This document shows, one piece after another, positions 24,068 to 34,322 of a DNA stretch of 64,000 nt. Positions within the stretch are counted from its first letter, which is position 1. Each line of letters starts with the position of its first letter. The notes beneath the pieces are model-generated. The model was not told the DNA's origin. It made no database searches and saw only the letters and a list, made by a program, of their open reading frames with translations. This stretch comes from Paragyromitra xinjiangensis (lineage: Eukaryota; Ascomycota; Pezizomycetes; Pezizales; Discinaceae), in contig JBCAMK010000010.1 of the NCBI GenBank assembly GCA_038503065.1, forward strand, positions 186,001-250,000. The letters are read 5' to 3'. The translations under genes were made by a program, and so were the position numbers.

Positions 24068-25733
24068 GTGTTTGGAGGCTTGGAAGTTGGTTCGCTTGCA
24101 AGAGCCGTGTCTCACTACAGTTGCCGCTTCTGGGGTACCTTCGTCGGCTGTTATTTTTTTATTTTTTACTTGGAATCTCGGGACTTGTTTGCCCTAGGGC
24201 AGTGATGATCGTTTATGGTTTAAGCTTTGGGTTACAGTGTGATTGATAAATCGGTTGGAGTACAGGAAAAAAACTACAGGATAAAAGGGGGCAAAAAGTT
24301 TGGGTTAGAAATTGTAATTCTGGCGCGGGATGTTTGTACAGCCAAAACCCTGTTTCTAGACTATTATGGGCAGTTAGAGAAACTACTTTTTTTGCCAGAA
24401 AAGTACCGTTCACCACTCGCAAGTCGAAATGACACATGCCCAAGTATCATGGGGGCCATATGCTTCGAACAAAGGAGCCGGGGGACGAGCCCTGCAGCCC
24501 AGTAGTAACTACGTGTGTCCTCGTGAGACGATTCAGTACTAATATTTGGTACTGGAAGTTAAATATACTGATTGAATTGAAACTGGCGGCAGTCTCATTC
24601 AGTGCACACCAAAATTCGAATCGAGCTGACTGGTTGAAGACTCGACCAACTTCCCCTGGTACTTCCCCTACCTGTTCACTACTAGACAATACCTTGCTAC
24701 GCCATACCGAGTGAGGAAGCGTGATCTAGCAGTCGATGAACCGAAGCTCATTTTCTATTAGGAGGCCTAGAAACACATCGAACGATTCAGCGATGCACCT
24801 AGGTGTGGGTTGATTGGGAGAGACCTACGACGAATGAGAGAAACTGTTATTGACCTTGGTAAGAGTATAAAGATTCCTTCGGGCACGTTTTTTGTTCCAA
24901 ATACCCAGTGGTTACCCTTCGATCTGCATCACACATTAGGCCTACTGTAAAGCAGAAACTGGGCGGGTGCTAGAAGGTCTAACTGGTCAAAGACACCTGC
25001 CTGTCATCGAGGTCCTAACATCCACATTTCGAGTTCTTGCTGTCTTGTGTGTTTGGAATAGACCTGATTTGGTTGGGCGGAGCCCTATTCCTAGCCTCTC
25101 CGTGTGTATTCAAAATACATCCCAACGTAATGTCGGCGAGATGCTATCTAAATGCACAGGCCAAATGTTAAAACACATACTTTGGTGGAAAAACTCGGTT
25201 AGAGCTGGCAGGGTAACCAGTTTCGACCAGACCCTCTTGGTGTTTGAGCTGTTCTTCGCATCTCGCTGAGACTTTGTAATCACTATGCCCAAGTTGGACT
25301 GGTGAAGCGAAATCTGTCCACTCCCAATCCCTCCAACATGCCAAGTCACTTACCCTCCCAGGTATAGCTTATCCCAAAGTCTCAGTGAGCTGTGGTCTCT
25401 GATCTCTCTAGTTTGTGAAAGGATTGCAGCTCAAGAAAAAGCAGCCCCCGGTCGATGGTGATGAGAAACTCCATGAGAAACAATCAGATCACCGGATCAA
25501 CACATGTCTCATACAACATGCGAACTGAGAATGGAGGAACTTCCTCTTTTCGTCCTTCGGCTACTAGACTCCCCGATGCATGGATACGTATGTAGCACGT
25601 GGTATTCAGCTCCGTTCAGCTACCAGTAGGTAGGTACTTCTAGGCTTCCCCTCCCTCCAGACGGGCTTCCAACTACAAGTCATATCCATCCTCAAGCATT
25701 CTATCCACTGAATTAAACGAAACTACTATCACA
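24068..25733. other. spacer between the AAA ATPase and the secreted protein gene
   Basis: No gene is supported. Short ORFs at 24227–24505, 24436–24714 and 24967–25269 show no domain and no splice partners. The last ~100 nt (25,640–25,730) are C/T- and A/C-rich and probably hold the leader of the next gene. Confidence 0.55.
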
Positions 25734-26661
25734 ATGTTTTTGAAGGGCTTTGTTGCCCTTCTGGCTGCTGTTCCAGCCATCGTTGCTGCCTCTCCGACAC
25801 ACTCAATAGCTGATATTCCAGGCTATGGTGATGGTGGTAGATACGGGTTCAAGAGCTGCACGGACAAGGGGAAAAGGCCAGGGAAAGTCAGTTGTATTAA
25901 CGTAAGCACTTATTGCTAACCCTTCCCATCATCATGGCTAAATCTATCACCAGTTCGATACTATCAAGACAGATCCCAAAACTGGCTTGGCCGATATCTC
26001 GAAGGACTACACGGGCTTAATCTTCAGCCCACAATTCACGGTTATCGATGTTAAAAATCCTGCTAGCCAGACACCACCTAATAATGAGGATTCTGCGGCA
26101 TCTTCACCAAATGCTCTCATAGGGTCGAGATACAACCCAGAAGATAAGAACGATAAATCACCAGCTACCTTCAGTGTGAAAGATGGAACGTTTGATCTGT
26201 TCGGATTTTATATTCAGCCGATGGATGCTCCACCACCAGGGGCTAGTGTTTATATTCAGGGTTACATAGAAGGCGAGGATGCTGATCCACTTGGGTATGC
26301 GCCAGCTTATATTTGTTTCACTTTGAGTTTATGCTCGTAGCCAGATAGCACTGACATCTTACAATTGTCAAGGTTTTCTACAAGCTTCAGATGGGGTTCG
26401 AAAGCGCCCATCTACTTCGACACAGAAAAGGATGCAGGTCCAGAGATGTGGGATAAATTGACCAAGGTTGAGGTCTGGGGTGGGTACGGTAGAGACGATG
26501 TTGATTGGGAATTCTTCATCGACGATATATGGCTTCGGTGAGTGCTATCGCTATTGATGCTGCAAGGTACATTGATCGATTCTAATAACGTTGGTGATGG
26601 TAGATGGGGCAAAGATACCAAGTCTGCGATCCAAGAGCAGCACGGCGAAGAGTTGAAGTAA
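25734..26661 (+). CDS. secreted beta-rich protein, fungal family of unknown function
   Basis: Four exons close in phase to 243 aa: 25734–25901, 25954–26294, 26373–26537 and 26604–26661. Residues 1–19 form a clear signal peptide (MFLKGFVALLAAVPAIVAAS). The mature part starts with a two-Cys loop. It continues with a pattern seen in many fungal secreted proteins: NFDTI, then DYTGLIFSPQFTVID, then KDGTFDLFGFYIQPM, a GYIEGED segment, and finally a Val/Trp strand with DWEFFIDDIWL. Alternating hydrophobic strands and the terminal F-x-DD-I motif suggest a jelly-roll, lectin-like fold; this is inference. No catalytic residues are recognisable. It could act as an effector or wall protein. It lies in the accessory block between the AAA ATPase and the methyltransferase. 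Confidence 0.82.
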
Positions 26662-28955
26662 TCCTAGAAGTTACAGATGACAACGAAAAAAAATCTAGGC
26701 TTTACTTTGTCACTCACTGAAAGCAGATATATCCAGACTAGGTTTACAATAGCTATAGGTATCCAACGGTACAAATGATATAATCGAGATTCTAGCAACG
26801 GAGCAAGAAGCTGAGTGAGAAGTGAGCCAAGCTAGCTATGAATACACGATAAAATGAGCAACCATTTCATCGGCTATCACTCGGCAGATTAGCCAACGCC
26901 AGGCCACATACGTGACGAATGTCATCCAGGGGAACCCTCTGAACACAATAACAGTCCCCTAGAGTTCATGTTCCGTATTCATCCGATAATCCCGTCTCCC
27001 CTGCATTCCCACAGGTCTTGAAAAAATCCCTGGATCGAAGCTTGCCTTGCTGAACCGAAGATTGGTTGAGGGCCAGTGTAACACGATTTTTTTCTTCAGG
27101 GGATATCGAAGCTGTGTAACGAGGATGAATTATACACATATGTACAGTCAGCCAGCAACATCAAGACCGCTTACCCTTGTTCGCAATGGCTGCTATCCGC
27201 TTCCCCATCTAATTACGTAGCTATATGAAAGCGATGATGATGATCTGCGGATGTCTTTGATGCAATCCAAAGTGTTCGAGAACCTCTCGTGGCCCGCAGC
27301 TTAGCCTCTTGCCGTTGTTATACATTCATTTTCTGCGAGAATAAATTGCCGCAGGGCTTAAGCCACATTAATGCGCGATTGTGGCAGTGCGACTGCGGGA
27401 TTTGATGCGCCTGCGAGTTAGATCTAAGACGCTCAAGATCTGTTGCCGCAGCTCCTGCTTGAAATCGCAGCCAATAGGCTGTTTCTAGCAAATGCGAGTG
27501 TATTTCCGTGATTAAGGTCAGACACCGATTCATCCCCTGCATCGGTCTAAGGATCCTCGTGCGCCCAAGGGCTGAATCTGAAGCACCAGGCTTGGCATTT
27601 AGCTCTTTCTTTCGTCAGCCCTGGGGCATATGGGTAGATACCTTAAGCATAGTACCCCTTATAGTGTTATCCCCAAGAAAAAGAAGGTGCGAAAGCGAAA
27701 AGGTACATGTAGTTTTCGATCCACGAGTAGCCATTATATCCCACTCCCATTCGATGTGTGTGGGTTAAGAGCGACGTCGGCATCATTAATTTCGAAAACG
27801 AGAAACGTTTCCCGCAATTTTGGTACATAACGGAGATGATGCTTTGTAATTTATCAGTACATGTAGTCCCAAAGGGATCGGGCGACCGCATAAATGAAAA
27901 GAGGAGACTCGGTAGAAGCACAACTTACCTAACAAGCCTCCACCATTTATGAAGGCAACCACAAACATGCACACTTTCCCAGAAGAAGGTTTAATGTGGA
28001 AACCAACCGGTCTAAATAAATATCCTCTTACAAAATGTGTACCCCGTTCTCCCCACACCATTCTTATAACTACATCGCTGAATTCCCGTAATGAGAGCAT
28101 GGTGAAGTGCAGTGAAATCTCAGGCGTAGGCAGCAAAGTCGTTTCAAAGTATTTGGGGCCATCCTCCAAACCACCGACCCAATTTCGCCTTATGTCTAGT
28201 ATTTTATCTCTGCCCAGCCCAGGCTATTCGGTGTACTGGATATCTTACAGTTTCAGAAGGTCAAACCGAGCCTGATTCCCGAGACAAAATGCGATTTTCT
28301 CCTATGCTATCCGCAGCCAAATATAACCACGCACGTATCCGCATCGAAACCTTATTGATAACCGAGCGAACCTCACTAAACATGAGACAGGTCTTTCTTC
28401 CGTTTGCTTCGTTGCGTGCCCCGCAATCAATTAAGCGGTTCATCGCAGCCCAGGTTCGACCAATTCCCCATCGCTCACCACATATGGAATCGACAATCAT
28501 GGTCGAATAAAACCCGCCACAGGTTTAATGAAAAATCCAGCATCAAATAAATGCATTTGCGTAACAATAAGACCTCTGTTTGGTTCTACATGTCCTCCAT
28601 TATATTATATTCACTCAGCAGGCAAGCGACCCTACGGCAACGGCATAACAGCACCCTGATCATTTGATGCTTTCCTCAGGAAAACCCACGGCATTAATGA
28701 GTTGGCTAAGCGAAGGCTCCTTGCCTGCCGTAATTCTTGCCCCTAAATGGACCATTGGACAGTCCTAACCAGCAAATCATTACCCTTGGCTCCAAAATTT
28801 ACACGGGAAAATGGTCGAAAAAAACGGGGTCAGAGGAGAACACGAGAGACAGTTGTTCTCACCGCTAGGACAACTGGCTTTGTGAACAAATCTTGCAGAT
28901 GAGCTGTTTTTGGGTGCGTGCTTGTGCGCATACCCGTACTTCCAATACACTCTGC
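26662..28955. other. spacer upstream of the methyltransferase
   Basis: About 2.3 kb without a supported gene. Two minus-strand ORFs (28261–28500 and 27786–28169) read moderately like protein but have no recognised domain and cannot be joined without in-frame stops, so they may be decayed coding sequence. Nothing else was seen. Confidence 0.5.
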
Positions 28956-28964
28956 CTATAAAAC
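28956..28964 (+). promoter_or_regulatory. TATA box of the methyltransferase gene
   Basis: CTATAAAAC lies 105 nt upstream of the start codon at 29061, in a suitable position for a fungal core promoter, and is followed by a short pyrimidine-rich stretch (28,975–28,990). Confidence 0.5.
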
Positions 28965-29060
28965 GAGTAAATCGGCCCTTCATCTTGGTCCCTAGACCAA
29001 TTACTGATACCGGGGATAAAGCGATTCTTTTTTCGTCTGCATCATCTGAGTTCTAAGAAA

Positions 29061-31102
29061 ATGAGTACCGTGCATTTCAGCCAGCCCATCGTCATCGCCA
29101 ACGAGCCCGAAGAAGGATATGCGACAGCTGTTTCTGACCAGGCCGTTCATAGTTTGACACCTATTGATGCACTCTCGCAGGACGTAGGCTAACTCTGTTT
29201 CTTTGGTCGAATGCTGAGGAAGTTTTTTCTTTTTCCTTTTGGGGGGTTTTCTGATTTGGTGTGCTGTAGGAATCTGAGTATGGATCGGATTACTTCAGTG
29301 ACGACTTGTAAGAACCACTATTTTCATTCGATCACGATCACGATCGATACCCTTCATGCGCTGACGGATTCCTGTACGCAGTGGGAGCGAAACAACGTCT
29401 CTACACTCCAGTGTGCTACACTATGAGTATGAAAACGGTTCGTTCTGTTATTGGACCCTCTCTTTTATTTGTTTTTGTCTTGAAGATCTTGATATTTCGT
29501 ATTCCCTGATGATTCACTCACACCCAACTTTCACAACAATAAATTACTCCATAGCAGCCACTAATCTTGCTTCCCCAGGAAGGCGATACCACCGGTACAA
29601 AGAGGGACGCTATGTTATGCCAAATGACGAGGTTTGTCTCTTGAACCTCCAATAACAAATCCCGAATTACAAAGCTTAGTACAAAAACTCGATTGCGACA
29701 ACAGACTGAACAAGACCGGTATGTAACAAAATTTCTTAGCTAGAGTTATAATTCCACGGACTTTGCCTTCACAATTAAACCGACTGTTCTCAAACGCTAC
29801 ATATTTTAAAGTCTAAAGAGCCAATAATAGCTTATAGCTTATAGGCTGGACATGATGCATCACATATGCTTGATTCTCTTGGAGGGCCGGTTACACATGG
29901 CCCCGGTTGGCAGCGCTCCGCAAAAAATTTTAGACATTGGAACAGGCACGGGAATCTGGGCGATAGACGTCGCAAAGTACATCCCTATAACGCTCGGCCT
30001 TGAATTTTTTCTTCCCCTTGCTTCTAAGAGTTTCGATTTCGGCTTCTGATCAGGACTTCCGATATAGTCAGTATCCATCAGCAGAAGTCATTGGCACGGA
30101 CCTCAGCCCCATCCAGCCATCGTGGTATGCATACAATAACCCCACTGGCAAGATGACTAAGCCGCAGCAAAAAAAAAACGTATACTTACTTGTAAAACAA
30201 GGGTACCACCAAACTGTAGATTTGAAGTTGACGATGCAGAGAGTCAGTGGACTTTCGCAAAAGTATGCCATAGCATTCCTGTACGAGGAAAACTCGTTTG
30301 AAATTTATGTCCACAAATGAGAATTTTTGCGTATGATTACTGACAGTATTACTTGGCTATCAACATAGAATTCGTTTGACCTGGTTCATTCCAGACATCT
30401 GACAGGGGCTATTTCAGACTGGAAGAGATACGTAAAACAGATATATGACTCCTTGAAACCTGGTGGTTGGGTTCAGTTCGTCGAGTATGCTACAGAGCTT
30501 AAGACAGATGACAATAGGTAAAATTCTTATCCGCATCACAAATGATAAACTAGATTACGAATCTAGATAACCCAAACACCGCATGATCAGATTACTTATT
30601 CTTCCCTGCTTAAAACCATAGCTACCCATCCGATTGTGCGCTCCGTAAATACTTCACTCTGTTTTACGAAGCTGCGGATAGAACCGGAAGGGTGGTCAAC
30701 ATAGCGCACAAAATTAAAGATATCGCCTCTGAGGTCGGTTTTGTTGAGGTCTGTGAAAAAGCAAAGAAATTACCTTGGGCCCCATGGGCCACAGACGAAA
30801 AGCTAAAGGAATTGGGACGGTATGCCTTGTTGAATTGCGAAACAAGCTTCGAAGCGTTCGGATTGGCTCTTTTTACCAGGGTTTTAGGTTTAAGCAAAGA
30901 AGAAGCGATCCGAGTCTGCTCGGAATCGAGAAAAGAACTAAGAAACAAGAAGATCCACGTATATAATTTGCAGTACGCCATACCTCCCCACCTCGCGGCC
31001 CCCACACACATTCTATGGACTGTTCTAACAGTAGTACGTATACAGCCATTTCGTTATTGCTCAGAAGCCGCCAATCACGAAAAGACGTTAGTCATTGGTT
31101 AG
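29061..31102 (+). CDS. LaeA-like SAM-dependent methyltransferase
   Basis: Ten exons close in phase to about 346 aa: 29061–29183, 29270–29307, 29382–29437, 29579–29631, 29705–29718, 29845–29976, 30068–30124, 30202–30262, 30369–30517 and 30622–31102. The fifth exon is only 14 nt and restores the conserved TEQDRLDMMHH sequence. Motif I (ILDIGTGTGIWAIDVA) is at ~81–96, followed by SAEVIGTDLSPIQPSWVPPN, FEVDDAE, a SFDLVHSRHL segment and KPGGWVQ. This order is typical of the fungal methyltransferases annotated as LaeA-like or UMTA. Some regulate secondary metabolism in the nucleus and others are pathway enzymes; which applies is unknown. No metabolite backbone gene lies nearby. The last ~30 residues after HVYNLQ do not look like the family's usual C-terminus, so the final exon may contain an unrecognised intron or a changed end. 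Confidence 0.85.
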
Positions 31103-31794
31103 ATGCTTAATGAGACGCTTAAATTTTGCACTTTTATCTTTTTAGCCGCTGCGGTGCGCATGTTTCAGTGCCCTTTCAAGTACTTGATTGTAGTGAAACC
31201 AATTCCCTACGGCATAGCCGCAAGATCAAGTTTAGAATTACCAATCATGTGATACTGTCTTAGGATCTACTCCAAGCATAATCGACTATCTTCTTATGGG
31301 CTTTGATAATAGGAGGTTTTCAACCACCTAGAACATCATTAATCATAAAGTATCACTCGCAACAAAACATAATCCAAGATTTATCCACAGCCACAGGATA
31401 CTTCTTATCTCCCCCATATACCTCCATATCAATACTATTACTCCTAAAAAGTTCCTATATATGGTGACCCTATAACGCAATTTCTGACCATCGCGATCTT
31501 GACGAGTGATAGGGCGTGATGAAAATCACCCGAGGCCATGATAAAAATATTAAACATGTCTTCCTCACACCCAACTCTATAATCCAAGATAACTAAGCAA
31601 CTAAAACCTTGAATAAGCCCATCACCCCTTTGTTGCACCCCATCCTTGCAGCCGCTTACATACTCCTTTACTAATACCAACACTTTTGTCAAAAGCGAAT
31701 CCATCTAGGCATAATTTACCTGCTTAGTTCGAATACACCCCGGTAAACTCTTACCCCTATAGTAATTTCAAGTCCGTCTACTAATTTATGTAAC
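31103..31794. other. spacer between the methyltransferase and tRNA-Glu
   Basis: AT-rich, A+C-biased on the plus strand from ~31,300 on. The minus-strand ORF 31444–31704 has no recognised domain. Nothing else is supported. Confidence 0.5.
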
Positions 31795-31803
31795 AAAAAA
31801 AAA
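31795..31803 (-). terminator. RNA polymerase III terminator of tRNA-Glu
   Basis: Nine consecutive A on the plus strand give T9 on the transcribed minus strand, 10 nt beyond the 3' end of the tRNA. This is a normal polymerase III stop signal. Confidence 0.8.
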
Positions 31804-31813
31804 GATAAATTTC

Positions 31814-31884
31814 TCCGATGCGGGGAATCGAACCCCGATCTGCTCGGTGAAAGCGAGCGATGCTAACCGTTACACCACATCGGA
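31814..31884 (-). tRNA. tRNA-Glu (anticodon UUC)
   Basis: Read on the minus strand, the sequence folds as a full cloverleaf. The acceptor stem is TCCGATG/CATCGGA. The D region is GGTGTAACGGTTAGCAT. The anticodon stem-loop is GCTCG-CTTTCAC-CGAGC with anticodon TTC, and the T arm is GGGGT-TCGATTC-CCC. There is no intron. The 3' CCA is not encoded, as expected in eukaryotes. The T9 terminator lies just downstream. Confidence 0.96.
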
Positions 31885-32155
31885 TTCAATATAACAAAGG
31901 GTAAAAACTGTTTCTATGAAGTAACAGTAACCTCTGGCAATTAGAGTAAAGTTTATTCTGCGCACAAGATTTTTTTCTCCAAATCACCAACGAATACAAC
32001 CCATTTATCCCTTTTTGTTCATCTAAATTCATAAATAGCGCCAGCCTATCCATCACCAGGTCGCAGAAAATTTCTCTGGGGTATACATCTAGGTATCAAA
32101 TAAAAGGAGAAAGTTTAAAACAAACAGCCCTAACCATCTAAGGAAACCAAACACC

Positions 32156-33379
32156 TCAGGGAAGCGTTCTCATCACTCCCTCAAATGCTACAAGCGCAAC
32201 GGCATTGGCTGGAAACGCTCTCAAAAAACATGGGACAAATCCCCTACCCCCGCTCATATAGTTAGCTCAATACAGAAAAGCGCTAACTGAATCTAGAGAA
32301 TTTCTTACCTCCAATAGCCTTTCCACCCAGACTCTCTGTATACACCCCTTGCGGCTGCACTCCAGTTTTTAAATTTCCTCTCTCCTTTTTCCAGGCTATC
32401 CGTCATAATACGCTGCTTCACGACGTCGCTCGGGTAGCTGGTCAACCAGAAAACCTGTGCGCTCAACCCGCCAGCCCAGAAATTGACCGCTGGAGTGGAG
32501 AGGCTGGTGTTGGAAGCTAGGTAGCGAGAAAAAATGTCGTACGAACCCCACCAGCAGAAAAAGAAAGTTCTAAATAATATGGTCGCTGAAAGGCCATGGT
32601 AAAGGCCTGGAAGACCATGAGATCTCACCTAATAGCAGGCTATTAGTATAGAACCCACAAGCACTTAAAGTAAACCAACCAATTTCTTAATACAATCGAT
32701 TGGACCTTTGTATTTCATTCCTTCTTTATTCCCACGGGCGTTATACTGCACCTGCAGACGTGCTTTCACGTGCTCGACTGGAGCAGCAATTAAGCTCACC
32801 GTCCAGCCGGCAAGCACACCAGCCACACCATGACCGACCGATGGTAGCCGTTCGCGATTAGGATAGAAGTTTTGTTTGATCAGGGCGCGGTAATTTGATA
32901 GCGATCCAAGCATCCTAGATTCCGAGATCAACCCCCTTCCTTCTTCCCAATGATCGCTATGTGGAGAGACATACAAAGAATCCATAAACATCCAGCCGAC
33001 TAGTGGCGGGCTTGCGCCTTTGTACAACCCTCTGAATCCTTCATTTCTTACTGTCTGAAGAAGACAATCCAATGGCCCTTTGAAATGACTCGAAGAAGAC
33101 GTTTGTAAACGGACCTTGATAGTGTCAAACCTGTAGATTATATTCCCAATATTATCAAAATCTGCTCCTTTTTTTAATCATACAACTAAAACCAAGTTAT
33201 ACTCACGGATGCCCCACTATTCATAATTTACCCCAATCAGCGACAGCAAACAGCGAGAACAAGATGAGATGAGAAGCCCCACCACTCAACTTTGAAATCC
33301 CCGAAAATACGCCTGCCACAAAGCCCCGATATGGCGAATGCTGTTGCCGACTAGTAGTAGCTTTTGGAGATGTATCCAT
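32156..33379 (-). CDS. mitochondrial carrier (SLC25 family), carnitine/YMC-like
   Basis: Six exons on the minus strand close in phase to 301 aa: 33379–33283, 33216–33207, 33130–32975, 32914–32680, 32628–32309 and 32243–32156. The second exon is only 10 nt and supplies part of the VGHPFDTIKVR signature. All three carrier repeats are present, with PFDTIKVRLQ, PVEHVKARLQ and PSDVVKQR. The sequence ends with FLRAFPANAVALVAFEGV, a common C-terminus of the carnitine/acylcarnitine and YMC subfamilies. The protein would sit in the inner mitochondrial membrane; the substrate is not proven. The fourth intron has an atypical donor (GTTGGT). Start 33379 is chosen because the codons before it, from 33403, have no family resemblance. 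It is divergent from the small gene at 33915, with 535 nt between. Confidence 0.88.
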
Positions 33380-33914
33380 AGTATATAGGCGGAGAAAACA
33401 CAATTACGTGTCTCGGATTTTCAATTCGCCCGGCGAGGGGTTGGTGAGAAAAGGTTGAGGCTCTGGCGACATGACAAAGCTTGGCGGTTTTTTATTCCGG
33501 GAAGTTCCGTCCATAAATAGGCTGTGACGAACAAATCCCCATAACCCGCTCAAACTTGTATAATCATTACTATTCAGGCCATACACTACAATGGATATGT
33601 ACAACCAAAGCTCTTGTAGGTACAATTCTTGAATTGCCACATGTAAGGAAGGGTGATAACCACGATCCGCGGAATCTTATGTCATAATGAATGCCATCGC
33701 GATGAACCAGAGCTACTGCGCATAGATACTTCATGTTTGCGTCACATCACCACATAAAATGCTACGATCATCCTCAAAAACAAACCTATATAGCCCAATC
33801 TCTCCACTATTTCAATACTAAATTGTCCAATCCTATTATAATTCCAAGCACTTCAAAATATCCCTTGATACTCCATCAACTTTTCTACAAATCACAAATA
33901 GACAAAATCACACC
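33380..33914. promoter_or_regulatory. divergent intergenic promoter region
   Basis: The carrier (minus) and the small hydrophilic protein (plus) start from opposite sides of this 535-nt region. A CCCAATC element at about 33,795 is a possible CCAAT box for the plus gene, ~120 nt before its ATG. The region just before 33915 is A+C-rich, as fungal leaders often are. Shared control is inference. Confidence 0.4.
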
Positions 33915-34322
33915 ATGTCAGAAGAAACCTTTCACGTAACCAAAGAAGACATCCGCAAGCTCGAATCCCGCGATTCCAGGAGACGGGGTGGCAGAACCCC
34001 CGCAGACTCTAATGCTTCACTCCTTAAGGTACTAAACATCCCACCATCCAAGCATGTCACATCTACTAAAGTCTCCATTTAGTCGATTGTCGATACCAAA
34101 AAGAGCCACGCTGGAGACCCAAAAGCCAATCTTGAGTTGCCCGAAAACCCACCAAGAGCTGGTGAAATGGAGTCTGTCGATGCTCGCACCACTGGTGGTA
34201 TAGGCTCAGGTCGATTCTCCGGAGATGTTGGAACTGAAAGGGATTCTTTACGAGAGCCTGTTGCGCAGGGAAGCGCCGTGAGAGAGGATGGGAAGGTGTT
34301 ACACAAGGGTACTATTGTATAA
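33915..34322 (+). CDS. small hydrophilic SMP/LEA-like protein
   Basis: Two exons (33915–34028 and 34083–34322) close in phase to 117 aa. The protein is charged, Gly-rich and lacks hydrophobic segments. The N-terminal region includes TKEDIRKLESRDSRRRGG, then TPADSNASLLKSIVD after the splice, a pattern like the 'seed maturation protein' (SMP) type domains annotated in fungi. It ends in a Gly/Asp/Glu-rich tail. Such proteins may be stress- or desiccation-related, but this is weak family inference. The intron branch area is not obvious; the acceptor is CATTTAG. The 3' side has a short inverted element (CCTCTTTATTAAGAGG near 34,334) that could lie in the 3' UTR. Confidence 0.75.

Noticed and set aside
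27786..28500. Two minus-strand ORFs that might form one gene
   Set aside because: They cannot be joined without in-frame stops or unsupported splice sites, and no family was recognised.
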